Position numbers and translations under genes: made by a program. Source: Thiothrix eikelboomii (GTDB lineage Bacteria > Pseudomonadota > Gammaproteobacteria > Thiotrichales > Thiotrichaceae). From it: DNA of 64,000 bases. Below, one piece after another: positions 57,554-64,000 of the stretch. A model generated the notes under the pieces. That model made no database searches and was not told the origin of the DNA. It saw nothing but the letters and a program-made list of their open reading frames with translations. The stretch spans positions 327,425 through 391,424 of the forward strand of contig NZ_FUYB01000003.1 of NCBI RefSeq assembly GCF_900167255.1, in the 5' to 3' direction. Each line of letters opens with the position of its first letter. The stretch's first letter is position 1.

Positions 57554-59585
57554 GCGAACCTCAACACAGCCTTTTATTACCTATACGGGGATGATTTGGC
57601 TGTTGGCAGCACAATTAATTGTCATGCTCCCCTTTACCACTAGCCTCCCGCCTTGGTTGTTAGCGGTTGTGGTGCTGGCGGCAGGCTGGCGTTTGCGGGT
57701 GTTAGCGGGTAAAGCGAGTCAACCGAAGACCTTACTGAAAGCGGGGCTGCTCTTGCTGGGCATTGCAGCCGTCTTTTTAAGTGGCTTACGTTTACCTTCA
57801 CTCGAAGCAATGTCTGCTTTATTACTCCTTGGATTTGCGTTTAAAGCCGTGGAAGCTGTGCAACAGCGTGATGCCTTAGTCGTGATATTGACCGGTTATT
57901 TCTTAGTTGCCCTCCACTTTCTTTACACACAGAGCATTATCGCAGGTCTATATGGAACGTTAGCACTGATTGTGCTCACCGGAGCTTTGGTCGGTGTGCA
58001 ACAAACTCTTGAGGAATTGACGCCCGCACAACAAGTACAGTTTAATTTTTGGATAGCGGGTCAAATCCTGCTGCAGTGTTTGCCACTGATGGTGATTATT
58101 TTTGTATTGACACCGCGTTTTCAGCCGTTTTGGAGTTTGCCTTTGCCAACGGAACAACACACACGCGGCATTTTGGATCGAATGGCACCGGGGGATATTG
58201 AAAAACTGAGCCAATCGGCGGATCTAGCCTTTCGGGTTAGTTTCAAAACTGAGCGCCCGCCGCAGACAGATTTGTATTGGCAAGGTCTTGTTTTGCAGCA
58301 TTTTGATGGGCGTGAATGGCGGCAATTTGCCACCGAACAAGATCCTGAGCAGTTAAAATGGACACTCAAACACGAGTATAGCTACCAAGAACACAACCTT
58401 AAAACTCAAGGTATGGCTTATGAATATGAGGCGATTTATGAGCCATCGGGGCAAAACTGGTTATTTACCTTAAGCCCAACCACAGAGGTGCAGGGTGAGG
58501 CTTTACGGGCAGCTGATTATCGGGTCATGGCCAAACAGCCCTTACAAAGCCCGCTGTTGATTCGTGCAGTCAGTCGCCCTGCCTCGATTCGAGACCTTGA
58601 ACTTAGCCCTAAACTACGCGCCTTAGCTTTACAGCTACCCTCACAAGGTGATAATCGCAGTCGGGAATTAGCAAAAAATTTATACGCGGCTGCGGGTGAT
58701 GAGCTGACTTATATCCAAACCATCTTAAAGCGCTTTAAAGAGCAAGCTTTTTTTTACACCTTAAATCCACCGCTGTTAGGTGAAACAGATACGATTGATG
58801 GTTTTTTGTTTGATTCACAGCGGGGTTTCTGTTCGCATTATGCCGGTAGCTTTGTCTTTCTTATGCGTGCGGTGGGTATTCCAGCCCGAGTTGTCGTGGG
58901 TTATCAAGGCGGTGAATGGAATAAAGCGGGCAACTATCTCGCCGTTCATCAATTTGACGCCCATGCTTGGGCTGAAGTGTGGCTGCCTAATCAAGGCTGG
59001 TTAAGGGTCGATCCGACGAGTATGGTCGCGCCTGAACGTACTGAGCAAAACCTAGAAGCAGCCCTAAAAAAAGAAGGTCGTTTGCTTGAGCAATCGGTGT
59101 TCTCGAGTCGTAAATTTGCTTGGTTAAACAGTATTCGCCAGCAATTAGATCGAATGCAATATGGCTGGCAACGTTGGATTTTAAGTTATGACTCAGCAAC
59201 CCAAGCGCAATTTTTAGATAAACTCTTGGGTGGACTCAGTGTGCTGAAGTTAGCTGGATGGGCTTTGGCTTTATTGGTTTGCCTAGCGCTGAGTGGCTTA
59301 ATCTGGCTAGGTTTAACTCGACAAGCGCATGCTGAAGCTTTAGAGCATCGCTTATATCGACGCTTTACTGAGCGCTTAAGTAAACAAGGTTTTGAGCGGC
59401 GTTTAGATCAAACCCCGAGTGAATTCGGCGCTTTAGCTGCACAAGCTTGGCCCGCACAGGCAGAGAAAATTTTAGCTTTTACGGCAACTTATCAAACTTT
59501 ATGTTATGAATGTGATGAGCCTCAGGCCAAGCAGCGCAGCAGCCTTTTAAGAGAGCTGCGGCGCTTACTTAGTCAGCTGCCTTAA
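57540..59585 (+). CDS. tgpA: TgpA-family transglutaminase-like membrane protein
   Basis: A 681-residue protein with about six N-terminal transmembrane helices, a periplasmic transglutaminase-like domain with triad Cys431 (GFCSHYAG), His475 (DAHAWAEV) and Asp491 (RVDPTS), one more helix (LAGWALALLVCLALSGLIWL) and a C-terminal DUF4129 segment. Pseudomonas TgpA is essential with periplasmic transglutaminase activity. It overlaps DUF58 by 14 bases. Confidence 0.93.
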   Translation: MLKDKRTSTQPFITYTGMIWLLAAQLIVMLPFTTSLPPWLLAVVVLAAGWRLRVLAGKASQPKTLLKAGLLLLGIAAVFLSGLRLPSLEAMSALLLLGFAFKAVEAVQQRDALVVILTGYFLVALHFLYTQSIIAGLYGTLALIVLTGALVGVQQTLEELTPAQQVQFNFWIAGQILLQCLPLMVIIFVLTPRFQPFWSLPLPTEQHTRGILDRMAPGDIEKLSQSADLAFRVSFKTERPPQTDLYWQGLVLQHFDGREWRQFATEQDPEQLKWTLKHEYSYQEHNLKTQGMAYEYEAIYEPSGQNWLFTLSPTTEVQGEALRAADYRVMAKQPLQSPLLIRAVSRPASIRDLELSPKLRALALQLPSQGDNRSRELAKNLYAAAGDELTYIQTILKRFKEQAFFYTLNPPLLGETDTIDGFLFDSQRGFCSHYAGSFVFLMRAVGIPARVVVGYQGGEWNKAGNYLAVHQFDAHAWAEVWLPNQGWLRVDPTSMVAPERTEQNLEAALKKEGRLLEQSVFSSRKFAWLNSIRQQLDRMQYGWQRWILSYDSATQAQFLDKLLGGLSVLKLAGWALALLVCLALSGLIWLGLTRQAHAEALEHRLYRRFTERLSKQGFERRLDQTPSEFGALAAQAWPAQAEKILAFTATYQTLCYECDEPQAKQRSSLLRELRRLLSQLP

Positions 59586-59651
59586 TTCATGGATAGTTAG
59601 CTTTAAAGTTAGACTGACTTCTTTTTAGCCTTAGTCGCCTAGTTTAGAGAC

Positions 59652-60395
59652 TTAAGCACTGTTACCGGTAGCGGCTGTGTTGGAACTACTTGACATTTGC
59701 TGCATCAGCATTTGGATCAATTGCATGATTGCAGGTAATAACTGTGCAAGCTGATCGGTTTGCGTCGAACTATTGTTAGCACCTGAGCTATTATTCGTCG
59801 CTGCTTGATCCGCCACTGGCGTAGCCGCTGTGCTATTAGCTGACTCGGCCGCATCTGTACCACTGCAATCACAGCTTCCTTTTGCATTGGCATTATTGCC
59901 TGCTGAATTCGCAGCACTCGTTCCCGAACCTTTACTCGCTTCACCTGCGCCAATTTTACCCGTATTACCGGTACTGCCTGTATTCCCAGCTGCGCCTGCG
60001 TCATCACCTGAGGCGCTCGCGTTTTTACTCCCTTGCATTTGGCTAATAATCTGTGACAGCAAACTCATCAGGCTACTCAATAAAGATTGCAGGCTTTGAT
60101 CACCACTTGAATCATTAGTCCCGCCACTACTGCCATTAGCTTGGCCGACTGGGTTGGCTTGATTCATTTGATTTACTTGATCAGCCGTAGTCAGATTGCT
60201 GCCAAAGGTACTGGCGAATGGGGTACTCCCACCTTGATTGGCATTAACTGCAAATTCTGAAGACTTACCCATCGCTGCATTAAATTTTTGAATATCCGCC
60301 GAAGCGGGAGTCGCCAGCGGGGTAAGGTTTTGAGCCGCGAAATCTGTGCCGTAGCTACCAGATAAACCAACTCCCTTTGAAATATCAAATGACAT
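59652..60395 (-). CDS. Harpin-like Gly/Ser/Asn-rich protein of unknown function
   Basis: A 247-residue low-complexity protein dominated by Ala, Ser, Asn, Gly and Gln. Two amphipathic Leu/Met/Gln-rich helices stand out: SLLSSLMSLLSQIISQMQG in the middle and QLAQLLPAIMQLIQMLMQQM near the end. It has no signal peptide, and one Cys pair (SCDCSG). This composition, with short hydrophobic helices in a glycine-rich background, recalls harpins (HrpN, HpaG) of type III secretion, though harpins lack Cys. No secretion genes are near. The ATG follows AGGAG at eight bases. The resemblance is compositional only. Confidence 0.6.
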   Translation of the reverse strand: MSFDISKGVGLSGSYGTDFAAQNLTPLATPASADIQKFNAAMGKSSEFAVNANQGGSTPFASTFGSNLTTADQVNQMNQANPVGQANGSSGGTNDSSGDQSLQSLLSSLMSLLSQIISQMQGSKNASASGDDAGAAGNTGSTGNTGKIGAGEASKGSGTSAANSAGNNANAKGSCDCSGTDAAESANSTAATPVADQAATNNSSGANNSSTQTDQLAQLLPAIMQLIQMLMQQMSSSSNTAATGNSA

Positions 60396-60527
60396 AGTAC
60401 GAACTCCTGTACTTTTATAAGGATGACTGCAAACAGACGGCTTAAGCCTTTTGCCTCTTCTTGTAAGTTAGTTAATCTAGGGTTCAGCTTCTTATTATCA
60501 TAGACCAGCTGTTAATGAAAACTGATA

Positions 60528-60550
60528 AAAGGTCATTATGAATAACCTTT
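60528..60550. promoter_or_regulatory. 23-bp near-perfect palindrome, possible operator
   Basis: AAAGGTCATT and AATAACCTTT form an inverted repeat with nine of ten pairs matched around ATG. It lies 133 bases upstream of the harpin-like gene and about 100 before the candidate small RNA. It could bind a dimeric regulator; the factor is unknown. Confidence 0.45.
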
Positions 60551-60631
60551 ATACACACAACTCTGCAAATTTTGAGTAAATGGTGAATAATTGGCATTTT
60601 TTTAAGCAAAAAACCCCGCTAAAATCAAATT

Positions 60632-60758
60632 AGCTCATTATTGAACCACGAGGGTTTAGAGATCGACTCTGTTTGATAGGAAGACAAGAATCGCGGAGGG
60701 ACTCGCATTTTTATGTTCAGATTGCGTCTGCTCTCTCCCCTGGGAGTAGGCGCGCTTT
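60632..60758 (+). ncRNA. Candidate small RNA ending in an intrinsic terminator
   Basis: A TAAAAT hexamer at 60620 could be a -10 box, although no good -35 is present. The region that follows has small hairpins, AGAG/CTCT around 60659 and a GAG-GGA-CTC hairpin near 60700 with GGA in its loop. It ends in the strong stem at 60724-60753. No protein gene on the plus strand precedes this terminator, so a free-standing transcript is the simplest reading. Start and size are estimates. Confidence 0.35.
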
Positions 60759-60761
60759 TCA
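60724..60761 (+). terminator. Intrinsic terminator of the candidate small RNA
   Basis: GCGTCTGCTCTC pairs with GGGAGTAGGCGC over 12 bp (three G-U pairs) around the loop TCCCCT, followed by GCTTTT. On the minus strand there is no T-run, so it points plus. It ends just before the dcd stop codon. Confidence 0.5.
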
Positions 60762-60765
60762 GCCT

Positions 60766-61332
60766 TTAGGTTCGTGGCAAAGTCACTCCGGTTTGCCCTT
60801 GATACTTCCCACCCCGATCCTTGTAAGAGGTACTACAAATCTCATCGGACTCCAAAAAAAGCATTTGGGCGACCCCTTCATTGGCATAGATTTTGGCAGG
60901 CAAAGTGGTGGTATTCGAAAACTCTAAAGTCACATGCCCTTCCCACTCTGGCTCTAGAGGCGTGACATTCACAATGATCCCACAACGGGCATAGGTCGAT
61001 TTGCCTAAGCAAATCGTCAGTACTGAACGTGGAATTCGAAAATACTCCACGGTACGAGCGAGTGCAAAGGAGTTAGGCGGGATTATGCACACCTCACCCA
61101 CAAAATCGACAAAGCTATTAGCGTCAAAATGCTTCGGATCAACAATAGCAGAGTTAATATTGGTAAAAATCTTAAACTCATTGGCGCAGCGCACATCATA
61201 GCCATAGCTCGAGGTGCCATAAGAGACGATTTTTTCACCTTGCCGCGCCCGCACTTGTTGTGGCTCAAAAGGCTCAATCATGCCGTGTTGCTCGGCCATA
61301 CGCCGAATCCAATGATCTGACTTAATACTCAT
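60766..61332 (-). CDS. dcd: dCTP deaminase
   Basis: A 188-residue enzyme converting dCTP to dUTP for thymidylate synthesis. It has [26 protein letters not shown], the catalytic region [20 protein letters not shown] and the C-terminal [12 protein letters not shown]. It follows mrp/apbC on the same strand after a terminator, as in several gammaproteobacteria. Confidence 0.97.
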   Translation of the reverse strand: MSIKSDHWIRRMAEQHGMIEPFEPQQVRARQGEKIVSYGTSSYGYDVRCANEFKIFTNINSAIVDPKHFDANSFVDFVGEVCIIPPNSFALARTVEYFRIPRSVLTICLGKSTYARCGIIVNVTPLEPEWEGHVTLEFSNTTTLPAKIYANEGVAQMLFLESDEICSTSYKDRGGKYQGQTGVTLPRT

Positions 61333-61382
61333 ATCGCTCTCTACTAGCTACCGCTAATTAATCTTGGTTAGGCATACTAAAA

Positions 61383-61409
61383 CAAAAAAGCCACGGTGCA
61401 AACCGTGGC
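61383..61409 (-). terminator. Rho-independent terminator after the mrp/apbC gene
   Basis: GCCACGG/CCGTGGC, 7 bp, with a 6-base loop is followed on the minus strand by six T and G and further T. It lies 26 bases after the stop codon of the apbC gene and separates it from dcd. Confidence 0.88.
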
Positions 61410-61434
61410 CTGATCGCTGCAAATCTATTAAGAA

Positions 61435-62520
61435 CTAGACGTTTTGAATTTTAATCGTCGGGAACTTAGCACTGTAATCTTTAGATTGACGGGCTAGGCG
61501 CGCTGTCGCTTTACGCGCAATCTCATGATAAAGCCCAGCAATCTTGCCGTGAGGATCAGCCACCACGGTAGGATGACCACTATCAGCCTGCTCACGAATT
61601 TGAATATCTAAAGGCAAACCGCCTAAATAAGCCACTTGGTATTGCTCAGCCATACTTTCGCCACCGCCTGAGCCAAAAATATGCTCCACATGCCCACAAT
61701 TACTGCACACATGCATACTCATATTTTCCACCACCCCTAGAATCGGCACTTCGACCTTTTCAAACATTTTCAAGCCTTTGCGCGCATCTAATAACGCGAT
61801 GTCTTGAGGAGTGGTTACAATAATCGCACCAGAGACTGGAATTTTTTGGGATAAAGTTAATTGAATATCACCCGTGCCCGGCGGCAAGTCCACCACCAAA
61901 TAATCCAAATCTCCCCATTGCGTATCATTCAAAAGCTGCTCTAGCGCTTGAGTCACCATCGGACCGCGCCAAATCATCGGCGTGTCTTCTTCAATCAAAA
62001 AACCAATCGACATGGCTTTCAGACCGTGATTTTGCATCGGTTGCAAACTACGCCCATCATCGGAGACGGGCTGCCCAGAAATACCTAACATACGCGGCTG
62101 GCTAGGGCCATAAATATCCGCATCTAAGATCCCAACCTTAGCCCCATCCGCCAGCAAAGCTAAAGCCAAATTCACCGCAGTGGTCGACTTACCGACCCCA
62201 CCTTTACCCGAGGCGACCGCGATAATATTTTTAATCCCATCATGACGCTTGACCGTTTTTTGGACGGCATGAGCATTGATCACTGTATCAAACTGCAGGC
62301 TCACAAAGCTTGCACCGATTTGCTTTAAGCTGGCAATAACTTCTGCTTGCAATTCATCTTTATAAGCCCCGGCCGGATAGCCTTGCACGAGTTTGAGCGT
62401 AACCTGATCGCCAGACACTTTCAGCTCTTTCAGCATTTTTGCAGTGATTAGGTCTTGGCCTAAATAGCGATCTTGAATGCTCGCTAATTGTGCTTCGACT
62501 TGGTTGCGCGTTAGTTCCAT
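61435..62520 (-). CDS. apbC: Iron-sulfur cluster carrier ApbC/Mrp
   Basis: A 361-residue Mrp/NBP35-family P-loop ATPase. The N-terminal DUF59 domain (about 1-85) is followed by the deviant Walker A GKGGVGKSTTAVNLALAL, LDADIYGPSQPRMLG and the cluster-binding CSNCG. It carries Fe-S clusters to apoproteins. It starts 150 bases from the divergent garR-like gene. Confidence 0.96.
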   Translation of the reverse strand: MELTRNQVEAQLASIQDRYLGQDLITAKMLKELKVSGDQVTLKLVQGYPAGAYKDELQAEVIASLKQIGASFVSLQFDTVINAHAVQKTVKRHDGIKNIIAVASGKGGVGKSTTAVNLALALLADGAKVGILDADIYGPSQPRMLGISGQPVSDDGRSLQPMQNHGLKAMSIGFLIEEDTPMIWRGPMVTQALEQLLNDTQWGDLDYLVVDLPPGTGDIQLTLSQKIPVSGAIIVTTPQDIALLDARKGLKMFEKVEVPILGVVENMSMHVCSNCGHVEHIFGSGGGESMAEQYQVAYLGGLPLDIQIREQADSGHPTVVADPHGKIAGLYHEIARKATARLARQSKDYSAKFPTIKIQNV

Positions 62521-62670
62521 GCATAGCTCCTCAACAGTTTTATTAGGTTCAGCATTCTACATCAGAGCGGCTGCCTACCCAAATAAGGTCGTCTTTCCAA
62601 ACGGGATATAAACAGCAGTTTGTAGCAAGTTTTGTTAAACTTGCGTGGTTATTTAGCGCTAGGAATCACT

Positions 62671-63555
62671 ATGTCTACTGCAAATTTGCCACGCTTAGGC
62701 CTGATCGGTGCAGGTATTATGGGACGACCGATGGGTTTAAATCTCTTAAAAGCAGGCTATGCTTTAGGGGTTTATGCTCGCCGTCCAGAGACTGCAACTC
62801 CTTTAACCCATGCAGGTGCTAACCTTTATGCCAGCCCTGCTGCTTTAGCGGCTGAAGCGGACATTATCATTACCGTCGTGTCCGATACACCGGATGTAGA
62901 GGCAATACTTTTTGGCGAGCATGGCCTTGTTGCAGCAGCAAAACCGGGCTTATTAATAATTGACATGAGCACCATCTCCCCCTTAGCCACCCAAGAGTTT
63001 GCTCAACGCTTAGGTACACAAGGCCTACGGATGCTGGATGCTCCGGTCTCTGGAGGAGAGGCAGGGGCGATTGCGGGCACACTCACGATTATGGTCGGCG
63101 GGCAAGCTGAGGATTTTGCGGAAGCACTACCAGTGCTTTCGGCTTTAGGCAAAACTATTACTTTGATTGGTGAGCATGGAGCGGGCCAAGTGGTGAAGGC
63201 TTGTAATAATTTAATCATTGCACAAACAGTCATTGCAGTGAGTGAAGCCTTCGCCATTGCACAAGCCTCAGGAGTCGATTTAGAGAAAATGCGCACTGCC
63301 TTAGCGGGTGGGTTTGCAGGCTCAAAAGTGATGGAAGTACATGCGAAACGCATTATTGAGGAGAATTACACGCCCGGCTTCAAAGCGAAACTACATGCTA
63401 AGGATCTGCGCATCGCTGCAAATACGATTCAAAGTTTGGGTTTGAACCTGCCGAGTTCACAATTGGCCGTTAATTATATGCATGAACTCGTCGAACAAGG
63501 TCAGGGTGAGTTAGATTCGTCTGCACTGGCCAAAATTGTGCAGCAATTAGCATAA
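62671..63555 (+). CDS. garR: 2-hydroxy-3-oxopropionate reductase-like beta-hydroxyacid dehydrogenase
   Basis: A 294-residue NAD(P)-dependent enzyme of the GarR/GlxR group. It has LGLIGAGIMGRPMGLNLLKA, DMSTISPLA, LDAPVSGGEAGA, and the catalytic Lys in GQVVKACNNLI. The likely reaction is reduction of tartronate semialdehyde to glycerate. ATG 62671 has AGGA at seven bases; upstream frame was dropped. No glyoxylate carboligase is near, so other 3-hydroxyacid substrates are possible. Confidence 0.88.
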   Translation: MSTANLPRLGLIGAGIMGRPMGLNLLKAGYALGVYARRPETATPLTHAGANLYASPAALAAEADIIITVVSDTPDVEAILFGEHGLVAAAKPGLLIIDMSTISPLATQEFAQRLGTQGLRMLDAPVSGGEAGAIAGTLTIMVGGQAEDFAEALPVLSALGKTITLIGEHGAGQVVKACNNLIIAQTVIAVSEAFAIAQASGVDLEKMRTALAGGFAGSKVMEVHAKRIIEENYTPGFKAKLHAKDLRIAANTIQSLGLNLPSSQLAVNYMHELVEQGQGELDSSALAKIVQQLA

Positions 63556-63594
63556 TTTATTTTAAAATCAAATATTTATCTTATAAAAGCCGCT

Positions 63595-63623
63595 AAAAGC
63601 ACTACGGTTTTTCGTAGGCTTTT
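63595..63623 (+). terminator. Intrinsic terminator after the garR-like gene
   Basis: AAAAGC plus CTACG pairs with CGTAG plus GCTTTT (11 bp, one bulged A) around GTTTTT. The stem ends in TTTT. It lies 40 bases past the stop codon. Confidence 0.65.
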
Positions 63624-63709
63624 CAAGGTTCAGATAAACTTTAAATCCTCGCATTTTAAGAACGATCCTCAATCACACAGCACATGAGTTGCTAGTAAAG
63701 GAGTTAGGC

Positions 63710-63892
63710 ATGGGCATTGAAGTCGGTGGTTTACTTGGCTTGATTCATTTAATTGTTGCGATTTGGGCGATTATTAAAGTTGCCCAAAGCTCAGCCGGTG
63801 GTTTAAGTAAGTTTCTATGGATTTTATTTATTCTATTCTTCCCACTGATTGGCTTGTTGGTCTGGTTCTTAGCAGGTCCTAAAGGCTCTTAA
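63710..63892 (+). CDS. Small two-helix membrane protein of the PLDc_N type
   Basis: A 60-residue protein with two transmembrane helices (LLGLIHLIVAIWAIIKV; FLWILFILFFPLIGLLVWFLAGP). The W-I-LFILFFPLIGLLVWFLAGPK end is the signature of phospholipase D N-terminal-like (PLDc_N) minimal proteins, whose function is unknown. ATG 63710 follows AGGAG at seven bases; the frame upstream of it was dropped. Confidence 0.82.
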   Translation: MGIEVGGLLGLIHLIVAIWAIIKVAQSSAGGLSKFLWILFILFFPLIGLLVWFLAGPKGS

Positions 63893-63914
63893 CGCTTTGC
63901 TTTCCTTGACCTTC

Positions 63915-63946
63915 TCCCCCGACTAAAGTCAGGTGATTCCTCATTC
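63915..63946. mobile_element. Possible edge of an IS200/IS605-type element
   Basis: TCCCCCGACTAAAGTCAGGTGATTCC, split here as TCCCCCGACT, AAAGTCAGG, TGATTCC, has an imperfect stem (GACT/AGTC with C/G pairs on either side) and closely resembles the conserved hairpin ends of IS200/IS605 (OrfB) elements. The window ends 54 bases later, so neither the transposase nor the other end can be seen. Confidence 0.3.
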
Positions 63947-64000
63947 ATCGAGCGTTGGAGGCTGAGCATTTCCCAGCCCCACTGACACACTCTCCAAAGG

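Larger units (their letters stand above)
60396..60765. other. 370-base intergenic region with palindrome and putative small RNA
   Basis: No protein gene is supported. It holds a 23-bp near-palindrome at 60528, a candidate plus-strand small RNA ending in a terminator at about 60758 and, around 60611-60657, AAACCC and GGGTTT arms that could form a weak minus-strand terminator for dcd. Confidence 0.6.

Noticed and set aside
59652..60395. Type III secretion locus around the harpin-like gene
   Set aside because: No other secretion gene is present within the window; neighbours are tgpA and dcd.
60647..60777. CCACGA at 60647 and TCGTGG at 60772 as the closing stem of one large RNA
   Set aside because: The right arm is inside the dcd coding end and past the terminator, so the pairing is probably chance.
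60673..60927. 84-residue plus-strand frame across the dcd 3' end
   Set aside because: It runs through the terminator and antisense to dcd, and has no ribosome-binding site.

Overview
The window looks like ordinary chromosome of a gammaproteobacterium of moderate G+C with unusually long, AT-rich gaps in a few places. Gene order supports this: rsfS-rlmH-maf-rng-tldD-pmbA, ygfB-pepP-ubiH divergent from a coiled-coil gene plus zapA followed by a 6S RNA, and degP/mucD-glutaredoxin-lepA-lepB-DUF4845-rnc-era. A sulfur-oxidising relative of Thiothrix (Thiotrichales) would fit, but that is inference from gene order and protein style; no 16S rRNA is present. No tRNA, rRNA, CRISPR array, prophage or complete insertion sequence was seen.

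Layout. 1-5.7 kb: the end of an unknown gene, an OmpR-type response regulator and a 7TM hybrid histidine kinase with a small membrane-protein gene wedged between them on the opposite strand, an Xre/MbcA/ParS-type antitoxin-like gene and a PaiB-like protein. 5.7-7.8 kb: tRNA modification (truC, miaB). 8-10.5 kb: a LysM/solute-binding fusion and a membrane pseudokinase-like protein. 10.5-17.2 kb: a long minus-strand housekeeping operon (rsfS, rlmH, maf, rng, nitrilase, tldD, pmbA). 17.4-24.7 kb: azlCD, ubiH/pepP/ygfB, zapA and 6S RNA, an EamA exporter, a GFA protein and a uridine-kinase-like protein. 24.8-33.2 kb: Wza-like lipoprotein, galE, comEA, a UPF0323 lipoprotein with a glutathionylspermidine-synthase-like ATP-grasp protein, a GntR/UTRA regulator overlapping a PfkB kinase, and moeA.

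34.4-39.0 kb holds a compact plus-strand module: a 31-residue membrane peptide, XpaC, TelA, an SPFH-GYF protein and a zinc-ribbon membrane protein. It resembles the Bacillus ydjG/ydjI membrane-stress genes, but with XpaC/TelA in place of PspA. A secreted two-domain carbohydrate-active-like protein follows. 41.9-52.1 kb is tgt followed by a minus-strand block running from degP through lepA, lepB, rnc and era to a second, polytopic signal peptidase and a nitroreductase, with glk after it.

52.1-55.5 kb is the most accessory-looking part: a 700-bp AT-rich gap, a vanadium-dependent haloperoxidase and a V8-like serine protease. 55.7-59.6 kb is a MoxR-DUF58-TgpA operon. A harpin-like low-complexity protein, a possible unannotated small RNA, dcd, mrp/apbC and a garR-like reductase close the window, and the last 90 bases may include the edge of an IS200/IS605-type element.

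The points most worth a second look are the haloperoxidase, whose vanadate pocket has Ala where the classical enzymes have Ser, the XpaC-TelA-SPFH module, the LysM-SBP/pseudokinase pair, the harpin-like protein and the candidate small RNA upstream of it.
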